From: Vespula vulgaris
Lineage: Eukaryota > Arthropoda > Insecta > Hymenoptera > Vespidae
NCBI RefSeq assembly: GCF_905475345.1
Contig: NC_066602.1
Span: 1,674,001-1,738,000, forward strand
Direction: 5' to 3'
DNA: 64,000 bases
The notes under the pieces were generated by a model that made no database searches, was not told where the DNA came from, and saw only the letters and a program-made list of their open reading frames with translations. The position numbers and the translations under genes were made by a program. How positions within the stretch are numbered: position 1 is the first letter of the stretch; each line of letters begins with the position of its first letter. This document shows positions 34,181 to 46,899 of the stretch, piece by piece.

Positions 34181-36410
34181 GTATTTTTTCATTCGTTTTC
34201 CTCTTGTCAACCCAAGCGGACAATTTGATAATACGATTACTCGTAGTATCATAAAATTTAGTATACTCGTAATATCAAGAAATTTAGTTATCTACTTAGA
34301 TACATCATTTAATTATCCTATTAGGTCTTTTACAGAGCTATGTACCGCGTGACTAATTCAGTTCTTAGGTAGATTCGTAGGATTATATCGTCTACATTTT
34401 CCTAAAAATTTACTGCCGATTGGAGAATTTAAAAAGTTATCAAATTATACTTTTAGTTATACAATAATGCGTACACTGTGTTTTTCTGTTAATTAACTCG
34501 AAGCAAAATGTTATATTTTTCCAATCGGTTATTTTTCATTGCGTATAACTGAGAATAACAATAATTTTATTCTATTTATAGTAACATGATATTCGTATTA
34601 TTCGAATATATTGCTGGAATGTTTTAATTTCTCAATAAGCGCATATGAAATTTAACATGGACATAATAATTCCCTCAATATAATAGAGGTTAATTATACT
34701 TATTAATATGATTATTATTATACTTATTATTATTGTATCTATTATTATATCAAAACATAAGTTATAAATGTTGTAGAAAGACAGCCTTTTCTTGAAATTT
34801 ACTTTCCTTCTAAATACACTTTTTAAATCCTACTTTCTACGTAATGCCAACACTTTTCGTCATGAAAAATATGTATGTATGAATAATTACGTACCAAAAA
34901 AAAATTCCCTCCCCCAAAAGAAGTTATGTAAAATTATATTTTTACAAAGTAAAGTGACTGGAAAAAATGGGGAGAATCAAAAGAATAGAAACGAATCAAA
35001 AAGAGGAATGAATGCATCTACCTAAAAAGAAATGTCCGCTTAACTGCAGTCAGGATACGAAATTATTGGGAACATTTCGAAAGAATTACTAGGGATGATA
35101 CCCTCGTTAATATACGAAAAATAATTAGTGGAAACAATGCCCGCTCCACCAATTAGAGAGCTTACTACCTATATGTATATGAATAGTCGTTTATTCTGAA
35201 TTGAGTAGATTTTCTCGTTCAAACAAGTTTCTAGGAGTTTGTGAAGAGGGATGATCCAGAATAATATAATTGCTCCCAGTCAGTCACGATAATGAAATTC
35301 ATTTATATCATTTTAGAAAATATGCACTCGGATAGATAAAACATATTTCAGTTTTATATCGTTTAATATTGACGCAAGAATTTATTTTCATAGGATTTTT
35401 TTTCTTTTATCATGTTTTAGATAATCGCATAATTCTGTATAGATATAGATGAGCTATATTCGAGACGCTACAGTATAGATCGTATTATACAATTTCGTAT
35501 ATAATAATATGTTATAACTACGTTTTATAATATACGATAGAAAGTTGTATAGTCTTTGATTATTATTTTCCACTATATTTTATACTGTGCACTTCCTCTT
35601 GTGTATACTATTGTATAATATTCAACAGAAAACAAAATATAATTAGAGTTACCGGATTTAGGACATGTTTGCTCATACATTTACGCGATTTAATCGACTG
35701 ATCGTATGTAGAGCCAATCGTTGTGCAGCTGTTGCATCTTCCATGATATTATACCGTGTTTGCTCTACCTATGATATTGCCTATTGACGAGTCCAATATG
35801 TCCGTTGATTTTTTTGGTTGATACTAGTTGAATTCCTGGCTTGTCGGTCAGTTGTAATAAAGATACATGATCTCTTAGAATCGAGATTCATGATTCAATG
35901 AGAACGAGAATACAAAGAGACAAACGGAGAAACAATTTGTCTTCAAGGGATACATACCGCCAATTGAACCGGTATCGTTTGTTTTCGTGATTAATCTTAT
36001 TAGTTTTCGTTTTTTGATTATCATACTTTCCGCTTGCTAGAAGCGAAAGTCCGTTTCAGAGAGTTTCAAGTAGATTTGGACATGTTTTTCTGATAGAAAT
36101 AAAATTCTGAATGTTGACCCAAATATTTGAATATATAGTTAGGACTCTTAGAAAGTATACTAAAAGATTAATTGAACGTTTTAAGTATCTTCGGAAGATT
36201 CTGAAGTATGTTTAACCAGAATAAAATATCAAAGAGGTTGAAATATTAAAAGGATTACTATTTTTTCATGCTAACGTGAAAATCGTTTAATTCTAATACC
36301 TGTAATGCATTAGGAAGGAGCAATTTAAAAGTACTCGAGTCTTCTCTTTGACATGTTGACATTAATTTTCGAGAAATGAGATCTATGTTGAAATGTGATT
36401 TACACGAAAT
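34180..36410 (-). repeat. S block copy 5 and D block copy 2
   Basis: The part at 34,180-34,740 is the left half of a palindrome arm (AGGTCTTTTACAGAGCTATG near 34,323). S5 follows to about 35,270, then D2 (35,280-36,240) with the hairpin-like motif at 36,026-36,049. D2 contains a segment (35,480-35,660) absent from D1 but present in D3 and D5. No gene is supported. Confidence 0.55.
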
Positions 36411-37690
36411 ATTTATTTATTATTCGTTTCCTGGAAAACAAATAAGGTCAATCGAGGAGGATTTGGCTTGTTCTGACGAGAAGAAAAGAAATGAAAAAAT
36501 ACAATCCTCTTTATCAAAATAAGGGAGGAGATATACGGACGCAAGCCCATAGTACCGCGCGCGTATTCCCGCCCACATGGTCTAGTGCGCATGAATGAAC
36601 ACATGAGCACAGGTGCATGGAGAGGGGTAACAACAAATCGTTTAAAACGCAGGTAGTTGACGATACGTATGGACGAACGCAATGTGTACTTGCATTTTCA
36701 TTATATTCCAATCGAAAGGTATTTCCGCCACGTAAAAATTAACCTGCTCAAATACTTATATTTCTGAGAGACTACCAATAATCATTATTTTTACTAAATG
36801 AATATTCTGACAAACAATATGGAATATTGAACCAAACATTTCTTTTCTTTTTAATTATGTTGAATAATAATATAAACTGACGGTATAACGATGACACGGT
36901 GAGATAAACGTACACTGCATATTTAACGCATAATTTAAAAGTGTTCCCGAGCTAACACTACCATTTAAATAAAAAATTCCATAGCAACACGGATATCCCA
37001 AAATGTAGCAGTGTAATCATTTGATCCGTCCAAATCACTTACTAACTATGTGGTTCTCGCGAAGAGGAAATGCGTGAAGGAGAAGATGGTGATATTAGGA
37101 AACAAAGAAATATGACAAGAGATTTTCTTCGAATATTTGTTTTTTATTATCGTGCAATAACGGAAATGAATTCTAGGGTAACTTAAGCAACATATATATG
37201 TTTACAAGATAAGAAGGTGCTATTTGAAGAGAGTGCTTTTAAGGAAAATGGAAGTAGATGTAACTTCCTACGAAAAAATTTTTTAACAACAGAATATTTT
37301 ACAATACGAATTACATAGTACGAAAATTGTAATCTCAGTAATACCAAATAATATTAGAACACCATTTTTAAGTATAACTTGAACTTACGAAAGTAGAAAC
37401 ATTACATATTTCGTATATGATATTACGATTATATTAAAAGAAATTAATGTTGATAATTAGAATATTTATTGTTTTTGATACTATTATTAAAATAATTTGA
37501 AATTATTAATACAAAAATTATTAATAATAATGAATTATATTATAAACAATTACAGTTTTACGTGCATATTGCAATTAAAAAAGAAAAAAATAACTGTCAA
37601 TTTCGTTAGAAGATTCCAAGTTTTATGAAATAATTTTTCAAGTGCATAAAGGAAATAAAAATATAACTAAATAGTTATAGGAGAGGAGAA
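36410..37690 (+). repeat. GC-rich module 12 and X-segment leader, copy 2
   Basis: Module 12 (36,520-36,690) is very GC- and CpG-rich, with ACCGCGCGCGTATTCCCGCC at its core. It is almost identical to modules 16 (50,305) and 18 (55,790). The leader that follows matches 20,600-21,520. Minus-strand frames of 65-89 codons cross the module but are not stable among copies. Confidence 0.65.
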
Positions 37691-37739
37691 ATTTTTCATC
37701 CTCAAACTAGAAAATTAAAATCTAGGAATCTTGGTCTTC

Positions 37740-39690
37740 TAACGAGACGACATGGGATTAACTTAACCAGGGGGTCATTCCTTCCGTGATTTTCGAGCTA
37801 GTAATACGCAAGTGTGTGTCATACGCGAAATAATCCCTAGCTATCATACGTGCCAAACAACAGCTTTACAAATGACAGAAACGATTGAAAAACCTTTATC
37901 ACTAATCATTCTATTATTCCGTTAATATTCTTTATATTTGTATAAGATTTATTAAAAAATTCCAGTTCCACATTATAGAAATTACCGGATAATTATTCCA
38001 ATTTGGGATTCATACCAATTAGCATATTTTTGGTAAATTCACTTATAAATAATAATACCTTCTTCGACTGCATATGATCTACGAAAATATTCAATAAATT
38101 ATTATAAAATAAATAAATATGTTATAGACTTTATATTCCACATTACATTTTAGAATAAACAATTTATCTCATCTCTAAAATATCTTACCATTAAATAAGC
38201 ACAGCGTTGACTGATTTTCCATTTAAATATAAATATAAAAAGGGAAATGTTTTCATATATTATTCTCCTTGTTGGGCTGGCATTTGTACTATCCATGTTG
38301 GAAGTATCGTCGTATGTACGGAAGAACAGGTAGTGTCAATGTATATGTGTTTCACTTCGGATGTGCATTGTAGTTTTATCTGGGGGAACGTAGATGAACT
38401 TTTTTTATCTTTTTTGGAATTACAATTCAAATATAAATCAATTCGGTTCCTTTGGATTAGATCCAAGGCTATCGGAACTGATTTCGTCTTCGGTTGGTTT
38501 AGTATATCTCTGAAACAATATAAGATTCGTAGATTAGTTAAGACTTACGGAAGCCATTCAATTGTTCATCTAATTGTAATGTCCTCAAAAATAAATTTTG
38601 TGACATCCTTTTAAGCGATAAAAAGTACCTTTTCCGAAATGCAACAAACAAAAATTTAAATAGTATTGATAACGAAAATCAGTTTCATTTCCATAATACA
38701 AAATTGAAATTTTATAATAAATCACAAACTACGGACTACTAACAAATTTACCTTATATTGATAGTATAGACAAATGACTAGGAAGATTAAGGAAATTGTT
38801 TCCACCGCCTAAATAACTTGTATAACTGATCTCTGACACGTATGAACTATGCACGAAAGAATATTTGTTATACCACACTCGCTCGCGTATTACTAGTTCG
38901 ACAACCACCGGAGGAATGACTTGCTGCTTCACCACCATCCACCGAACGGCGGTATTTATACCCCGCCGTCGCTTGGGTTGTTAACCGAGCGACCACGAGG
39001 GCGCCCTCTGCGCAAGGTTATTACACTTGGCGTAGATTAATCAATATATGGAAAGAGACAAGATGGTCAAAATCTACGAGAAAATAAATTTCTATATTGA
39101 TTTCTATTGATTGGATGTATCATTATCCTTTTTTTCTATTCTCTACTTTCGTTGCTTTTTTCACATCCTTCTCTTTACAGTTTCAAATTAGATATTAATT
39201 AAAGAATTCTGAAAATTGGTAAATATGTTTCTTCCAGTTTTTGCCGTTAAAATATTTATTAATAAGGATTAATTTGGTTATTAGAATAAACAAAGAATGT
39301 TCTTTGAAAATTTTTTTTGTAATATTACTTTCTGTTCCTTTTCTATTACTTAAGATAACAATCTCTTTTTTATACATCTGTGTTTTTTTATAACGCATTA
39401 GTAAAGAATATGGATTCGTAGAAAATCATTTGTCACTTTTTTTCTCCTAATGTCATCTTGATGTCTTTTACGTATTTTATGTGGAAACCATTTACGTAAG
39501 TCAATCAAAATTTCCTATTACGCGATTGAACGGCTCGAAAAGGCTTAATTGGATATGTATTGGGGCGAAATGAATTTTTCGATGAATATACATTTATCGA
39601 CGGATAGATTTATTGAAGGGTCGTCCGACGTTGCAGGCGAAACATGGATAAAAGAGTCTTGAAATGAACTTGAGGGAAGTATATTTTGCA
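37740..39690. pseudogene. X3: rearranged unit with inverted E2-E1-E0
   Basis: The plus-strand E0 remnant ends at 37,807. The minus-strand exons are E2 38,509 to about 38,270, E1 38,688-38,629 and E0 38,938-38,887 (MVVKQQVIPPVVVELVI, 52 bases as in G2). Inverted PE/U reach about 39,600, then a plus-strand tail piece. A 135-codon plus-strand frame (38,207-38,614) is antisense to E2 and is treated as a shadow. Its closest relatives are X1 and X6. Confidence 0.6.
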
Positions 39691-41425
39691 AAATGATTCA
39701 ATACGTAGGGACGATCAAGAGCTTCACCGTTCTTCGGGATATTAGTGTTAGCCAGGGAACACTTTTAAATTATGCATCGAATATTTATTGTACATTTGCG
39801 TCATCATGTCAACGTTATACCGGTTTAAATAATTCTTTACATTATATTTTAAACTAATTATTAAACTGATGATCATAGTTAGTTTAAATAATAATTTCAT
39901 GTAATTTAAAGAAAAGAAACGTTTAATTAAATGCTCCAAATTGATTACCATAATATTAACGATACGTACTTAAATGAAGTTGATAATATTTAATGTATAC
40001 CAGTAGTAATGTAGGGATTTGAAGCAATAAATTTGCTGCATAGATCGAATTCTCATGTTAACGGTCGATTCGATTAAATGAATTAAATCCTACTTTCTAC
40101 TTAATGCCTACACTGTCGTCATGAAAAATTTGTATGAATGAATAATTACGTACCAAAAAAACTTCCCTCCCCGAAAGGGATTCATGCAAAATTAAACTCT
40201 TACAAAGTAAAATGATTGCAAGGAATAGGGAGAACTAAAAGAAGAAAAAATGATTAAAAAGAGAAATGAAGGCATGTGTCTAAAACAAATGTCCTCTTTA
40301 CTGTAGCATGGATCCGAAATTCTAGGAAACATTGCGAATGAATTATTCGGGATGATACCCTCGTTAATATACGAAAAATAATTAGCGGAAACAATGCACG
40401 TTCCACCAATTAGAGAGCTGACTACCGATACGCGGTAGTTGAATAGCCGTTTATTCTAAATTAAGCCGATATTCTCGTTCAAACATGTTTCTAGGAGTTT
40501 CTGAAGAGGGATGATCTAGAATACTATAAAATCTCCTAGTCAATCACGATAATGGAAATCATTTATATCATTTTAGAAAATATGCTCTCGGATAGATTAA
40601 CCATATTTGAATTTTATATCGTTTAATATTGACACAAGAATTTATTTTCATAGGATCTTTTTCATTTATCATGTTTCAGACAATCGCATAATTGTACATA
40701 CATATATATGATCTATATTCGAGACGCTACATTAAAGACCTTATTATATAGTTTCGTGTTTAATACTGGGATATACCCTTTTATAAGATACGATAGAAAG
40801 TTGTATAGAGTTTGATTATTATTTTACACTATATTCCACACTGTGCAATTCTTCTTCGATATGTTATTGTATAATATAGAACAGAAAAGGAAATACAATT
40901 CGAGTTACCGGATTTATGGTATGTATATTTATACATTTTTACGATTTAATCGTATGATCGTATATAGAGCCGACCGTAGTACAGCTCCTGCCTCTTCCAT
41001 GATGCTATACCGTGTATGCTCTCCCTGTTGACGCTAATACTACCTATTGACGAGTCTAACATGTGGGTTGATTTTCTTGGCTGATACTAGTTGAATTGCT
41101 GGCTATTCGGTCAGTTAGTCAATTAGAATAGACATACATGATTCAAGGAGAACGAGATCGTATTAGTTTTCTTTTTGTAATTATCATACTTTCCGCTTGC
41201 TTGAAGCGAAAGTCTGTTTCAGAGAGTTTGCAAGAGATTTGACGTATTTTTCTGATAGAAATAAAATTCTGAATATACACACAAATATTGTGATAAATAA
41301 ATAAAGGAATCATAAAAAATATATTAAAAGATAAATTGAACGTTTTTAATATCTTCGGATGATTTTGAAGTAGTTTAACAAATATAAAATATCAAAGAGA
41401 TCGAAATTTTTTAAGGATCACTTTT
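39690..41425 (-). repeat. Truncated 3' flank, S block copy 6 and D block copy 3
   Basis: The 3' flank stops at about 40,075, where GATTCGATTAAATG runs directly into S6 (40,080-40,530), so a GC module was deleted at this joint. D3 follows with the hairpin-like motif at 41,189-41,212. The part from about 40,490 to 41,110 looks nearly identical to 59,710-60,330; a 62-codon frame inside differs only in its last codon. Confidence 0.6.
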
Positions 41426-41427
41426 TT

Positions 41428-42205
41428 TCAATACCACCATGTAAATCGTTTAATTCTAATAACTATGAAATATGCGATTATACAGAGCAATTTAAAGTTG
41501 CTCGAATATTCACTTCGATATATTGACATTATGATTATTGACATTATTTTCCAAGAAATTCGACTTATATCGAAATGTGACTCATCTTTATCCTCAACTT
41601 GGCCTTCTTCATCCCCTGTATCACCATTTTGTTCTCCATTTTCTTCAAAATTGATTCGCAAAACTTCCTTTTTGGAATCCTTGTGAATCGCCCTGAGATT
41701 TTCCTTATCACTCCTAATCACCCGAATGGCATTGAAATAAACATTATGATGGTACATATAATTTTCTAGCCAATTGCTGTCCAAATTAACATTAGTTCTA
41801 TATTCAAAAGCACTGTCAACGTTATTATAGATCCTTACTTTCCCTTCTCGACTGCGTTGAATATTTCTGAGGGTGGAACAAGATGGAATCAAAGAGGATT
41901 CCGGAAATCTTCTTTTGAAATGTAATCTTCTTTTCTACGAAGGAATATTTCCCCATTAGAGAAAACATTCCACTTTGACCCACGATCTGTGTGTACCGTC
42001 GGACGTCTCTTCGACGAACCTTCTGAACGCAATCGATTATATCCTCTTAATGAAGCAACTTACCATCGGATCCTTTGAAGGGAGATATTTCCAAGCCTCC
42101 TACCACAGTTCGAGCTTTATAAAACAATACTACATGGGAATCAAAAAGGTTCGTCGTCATGACTATTAAAAATGTTGTCTTTCTATTTCTCTTTCTGGTT
42201 ATTAT
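41428..42205 (-). pseudogene. C2: C fragment, minus strand, longest open frame of the window
   Basis: The 154-codon frame (41,892-41,428) starts MIPSCSTLRNIQRSREGK. It contains the core YRTNVNLDSNWLENY, YFNAIRVIRSDKENLRAIHK, an acidic stretch near residues 80-103 (EENGEQNGDTGDEEGQVEDK) and a C-terminal part with isoleucine- and serine-rich sequence (SWKIMSIIIMSIYRSEYS). The DNA upstream on the minus strand (42,205-41,900) still encodes the tail-like part in other frames. An insertion near 41,910-41,930 relative to C1 breaks the link between them. No start or splice site convincingly begins this frame. Confidence 0.5.
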
Positions 42206-43460
42206 CGATCACCTAACGAGCACGGTATAAAAGATGGTATTACGAGTAAGTTAGAAAGAAGAACGATGTTTCAAAAGGAAATGTCTTGCTATTGATTCCT
42301 GCACGATCATTTATGGTATTCTCTAGAAGCACTAGAAAAATTTTGAAAGACGTTGAGAATTTTGGATAATACAATATCTCAGATCTATCTGTAATTCAAT
42401 GTGTGCTCTGCATGCATGAGATATATGGATATGTATTTTTTCCCCATTTTTTAAAATTGAGCCTATAATATGAATTATCCCGTCACTGTCGATGAACTGT
42501 AACGAAAAACTGAAAATTTCAAAGGAGAATTAGATACTTCTCATGCTGATCACTTCGCCGATTATACAAATTTTTATTATGGGAAAAAGAAATCGGAAAA
42601 AAATATTGTTTTTCATAAATAACATTTTTGGCCGACGTTTGACAGATGGAAATAAAAAAATTTGGGTAATAACGCTCACAAGATATTTTTGTTATGAGAA
42701 AATTTCAACAATATAATTAATTCCTTTTCATTTAATATTAACGCTTGATACGGCGCGTTGAATTACTCGAAGCAGATGCGTTTATCAAAATATGCATTTC
42801 TGTAATGTGGAACATTAGATATGGGAGTCAATAGGAAATGGCAACAGTCAGTCGAAATGAAAGAGATTGGTCCACTAACCTGTTTCCCCCCACTCGTATC
42901 TCTTAAGGAACGTTCCACCACGGAATAAGAAGTTTAGATTGACTAGTGTAAAACGCATTTAAATCGATAATGCGAAAAGGAAAATAAATATAACCAATGA
43001 TTTTCTGTAAATCCATAAGCTTTGTCACTATGTAATAAGGAAAGAGAGAAGCTGGTTAACATAAATAATACAAAAAAAACAGAAGGTAATTTTACGAAAC
43101 ATATTTTAAAGCAATACTTCTTGCTGGATATTAATATATATTTTTAAATATTTTAAACGATGAAACTGGGAAAAATATTAATAGTCTAAAGTAAAAATAT
43201 TAATAGATTATCAAAATTCTTTAGTTAATTTCTAATTGTAAATTGTAAAGAACAGAAGGTGTGAAAAAAAGAAAAGACCAGAAATAAAAAATGGAAAACA
43301 ATTTGTCCAGTTAATGGAAGTATCATTGAAAATTTTGCTTACTAACTTTCGACCCACGACATTTCGGCTCTTTCTATCACATAATACATGGTATTGATTA
43401 AATGCATAGAATATAATAACTCCTTCCACCGAGCCACGCCTCAGAAATTAGCTAGTCACC
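42205..43460 (+). promoter_or_regulatory. Divergent intergenic region of C block 2
   Basis: Same order as C block 1: N (42,500-42,770), U (42,840-42,990, GTAAAACGCATTTAAATCGA) and PE (43,340-43,420). It lies between the divergent C2 fragment and the plus-strand gene copy. Confidence 0.45.
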
Positions 43461-43464
43461 CTAC

Positions 43465-44760
43465 ATTGCGGTTTGCGGAGGAAATTCTCCTGCAGAAGTC
43501 ATCCTCTCAATAATTTTTGAAGGAGTAATACGCAAGTAAATGATAAAATTATCGCATATATATTTCTTACGTTTCAAAAGAAACATACAAGCAGTTCAAA
43601 CAGTACTAACAATTTCTTCATTCTCACTTGTCTTTTGTTCGTTATCGATATAAAGTAAATTTATCAGTAGTCATTAGAATATAATTTATTATAAAATTTC
43701 ATTTCTATTGTGGTAATGAAACTGATTTTCGTGATCAATGCCATCCTAATTATTATTTTGTTGCTTTTCGGAGAAGATACTTCATCTGACTTAAATGGGC
43801 GTAACCCAATTTACCTTTGATGGCTGCATAATTAAATGAACAATTGAACGTCTATCCTAAATCTTAACTAATTTACGAAATTTAAATTATGTCAGAGATA
43901 TAAGAGACTGACAAAGGCAAAAACAACTCCAATAGCTCCGAAGTATTGCAGAGGATCAAGATTGAACGATATCTGGATTCTACGTCCAAAAAAGATATAT
44001 GGATTTCAACTAAGCTTAATATGATCATTAAACATTTGACGTCCAAAATGAAACGATCTTCCATTGGTACTTCCTGTTTTTCTTCAAATCCGACGATTCG
44101 TTCTACTTGGATAGTAGAAATGTCGGAACGTCAACAAGTGTAGGAAATGGAAACGTGTACCTCTTCAGTCTTATATTTCAATGGTAAATCAAACAGTGCT
44201 GTCTTTATCGAATGTTAAGATATTTTAGAGATAATATATAATGTTTTTATTTTAAAGTATAATATGGAATATAAAATCTGTATCATAGGTATATTTTAGA
44301 ATAATTTATTGAATTTTTACAGAGATTTTATCATGGCGACGAGAATATTTCTATTGATAAGCTTCATTGAAGCATATTGAAGAAGAAGAGTGTTTCAAGA
44401 GGCAGTTGAAAATTATAGCAAAGGAAGGAACAATGTTAGCTATTGTTCATGTATGCTTTATGTGATTGTGAATACCTAGGAAGAGGAAAAAGAAGAAAAT
44501 ACGAACGTGCTTGATGATGAAGTTTCGAAAGACCAATATGTTGCTGTTTTATAAAGCTTGGAACAAGGGTACGAAGAAATTGGAGGGATTTATCTTCTTT
44601 AAAGCATCTAACCGTGAGCAGATTTAGCTAGAGGGTATATTCGAGTGTGCTCAAAAAGATTTGTCGATGAGGCGTCCGACGGTCCACGCGGGGTTAGGAT
44701 CACAGGGGAATTATAATGAAACTGAGGGACGTTTATCATACAAAATGATTGAACAGACAG
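43465..44760 (+). pseudogene. C block 2 gene copy (start codon lost, E4 lost)
   Basis: The E0 start ATG has become ATT (43,465). E1 is 43,716-43,776 (same peptide as C block 1). E2 starts at 43,896; its main frame is intact across the site that is broken in C block 1 (ERYLDSTSKKDIWISTKLNM), up to a TAG at 44,141. E3/E5 are fused at 44,333-44,480 and the tail ends near 44,760. E3 ends in a stop soon after ATRIFLLISFIEAY. Confidence 0.5.
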
Positions 44761-45815
44761 GGACGATCAAAAGGTTCATCTTTTTTCAAAGTAATACCAT
44801 TAGCAGGGGAATACTTTTAAATTATACGTGAAATAGAAAGTCCACGTCACTTCATTGTTATTCCATCGATTTAAATTAAATAACCATTCGATATAATTAG
44901 AAAGGGAGAAGTATTGAATTCTATATTTCAAACTGTTTTCCGTAATATTCACGACATATACATAAAAAATAGTCGTAATACTTAATTAGAGTTTTTCTTA
45001 AATATTGATATTTGGATGAAATAATTTGGTGCGTAACGTTAATTATCCATTTAGTATGTTATGAAAGGAATTTCGTGATAGTGGATGTCCGTAATACGTT
45101 CTCCCATATTTATCGTCAAGTACGTTCGTGTAAACCTTTCTCTATTATCTCTCTCCATGTACGTGTGCTCTTTTGCGCGTCTATCGGCATCGGGTCGAGT
45201 GGTTTGCATTGAATGTGCGTGTGTACGTAGAACTCCTGCCTTATTTTGATAATAAGGAAGGTATTTTTTCATTTGTTTTCCTGTCATCAAACCAAGCAAA
45301 CAATAGGAGATTGGCTGTATAATTCAATGACCTATTTAGATTCATTGTTTGATAACAAGCTTACTTATTTTGCAGAACAATAGCCTATTTTTTTAGGAAC
45401 CAATTGATTTGGAACCTTATAAACGATATATTAGATAATTAGAAGTGTAATGGTATTATTGTTTTGCATTCACCAATAGGGAGTAACTTTCCGGAACAAT
45501 TTATCCGTTCATATTGAAGAATCATACCAGCCGTGGTATATCGATCCGCTAAAGACAAATGAAATCATACAGCTAAATAGATAATTGAATTATACCGCTA
45601 ATCGTATTATCGGATTGTCTGCTTGGTTTGATGAGGGGAGAACTAATGAAAAAATACCATCCTTGTTTTCAAAATGAGTGAGGAGATTTACGCAAACACG
45701 CGCACTCTCTTCCGTCCACTTGACTGGAACACGTAAACGCGCATGTGCACGGAGAGAGGTAGTAATAAATCGTTCAATATGATGGTGCTGAACGATAGGT
45801 AGGAGAGAAGGTATT
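44760..45815. repeat. Inverted pair D: GC-rich modules 13 and 14
   Basis: Module 13 (45,090-45,250, minus) and module 14 (45,680-45,815, plus) flank a preserved centre near 45,475 (CACCAATAGGGAG). The mirrored landmarks are TTGTTTGATAACAAGC and its surroundings on the left and the CAAATGAAATCATACAGC line on the right. Confidence 0.65.
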
Positions 45816-45829
45816 CCTCAACAAGCAAA

Positions 45830-46890
45830 TCGTTAAATGCCGATCAATACTTGTTAACAGGGGAATTTGTAGGCATGGAGAATCATATATTTTTGCAGAA
45901 AAATCACAATTTTGTCCATTATAATTTTCCATGATGTCTGTGATAAATGTTGAATCAATTCTTTTCCAACATTATCATCGCTCGCATTATGCGTGAGGTC
46001 TTTCCGTTTTTTTGTTGGATGTAATGACTATCACTCCTATCGTTTTCTTCCCGATTTTTTTTTTTTTTTCTAAGATGTCTGTATTAATGTTTGTCTTGAA
46101 GCCAAAATTCCCCTTCGATATTACTTATAGCACGAAACTTACTCGTGTTTGGAAATTTTGCCATTCTCTTAATGAAAAAGATATGAGTAAGTAAACAGGT
46201 TGGAAGACTGAAATTGTATATTACGAAATCACGAAACGATATATACCAAAGGAATATTACGTTTCTGATTTTTTGGCTTATTAGTGTAGGGAACTATCTG
46301 TTTCACTAGAAATTTCAATACGACACGAGTTCAGCTTCGCAAATCTCCCCTCAGTTTCATGATTGCTTGTTTACTCCATCAAATATCATTGCATGGTACG
46401 AAGCGTACTCGCGTACGATTGCAGACAAGTCCTTATCGCTCTCTTTAAGTGGTTTATAGAAGCCCTCAGACCGTTGTGAACGTACTTCTTTTTCATAAAA
46501 TCGACTGACATTCTTTTCGTATAACTTGGTAATTTGACCATTTCTGTTTTAACTAACTGAGTGTTTCTCTCGAAGGGGAAATACGGGAAAGAGGGGAAGG
46601 TAATATTAGGAAACCATAAATGTGACGAAAGATTTTCTCCGAATTCGTTTTTTATTATTATGGAATAGCGAAAATGCTATCTTCGATAACTTGAGCAATA
46701 TGCATTTGTTTACAAGAAAAGGAAATAATATTTGGAGAAAATGTTTTCATGCAATATGGCAGTAGATATAACTTCCGACGAAAAAATTTTTTAAGAGAGA
46801 TGATTTTACTATAAGAATTATATAGTATATACGTAGTACGAAAATTGATAGTGATATCATTATGAATAATAGAATACTGATAATAGAATA
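45830..46890 (+). repeat. T block copy 3 with central segment
   Basis: It matches 29,600-30,400, then continues into the central segment (46,620-47,030) that copy 2 has lost to AT-rich repeats. No conserved frame. Confidence 0.6.
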
Positions 46891-46899
46891 CCATTAAGC

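Noticed and set aside
36413..36711. Minus-strand frames of 65-89 codons over GC-rich modules (also at 50.2 and 55.7 kb)
   Set aside because: They overlap in two frames and change length among the 18 modules. High GC and lack of stops explain them.
38207..38614. 135-codon plus-strand frame
   Set aside because: It is antisense to the inverted E2 exon and does not persist in X1, X2, X4, X5 or X6.
40843..41031. 62-codon frame identical at 60,068-60,256 except for the last codon
   Set aside because: The identity reflects a recent duplication of the whole D block; the frame is broken in D2 and D4.
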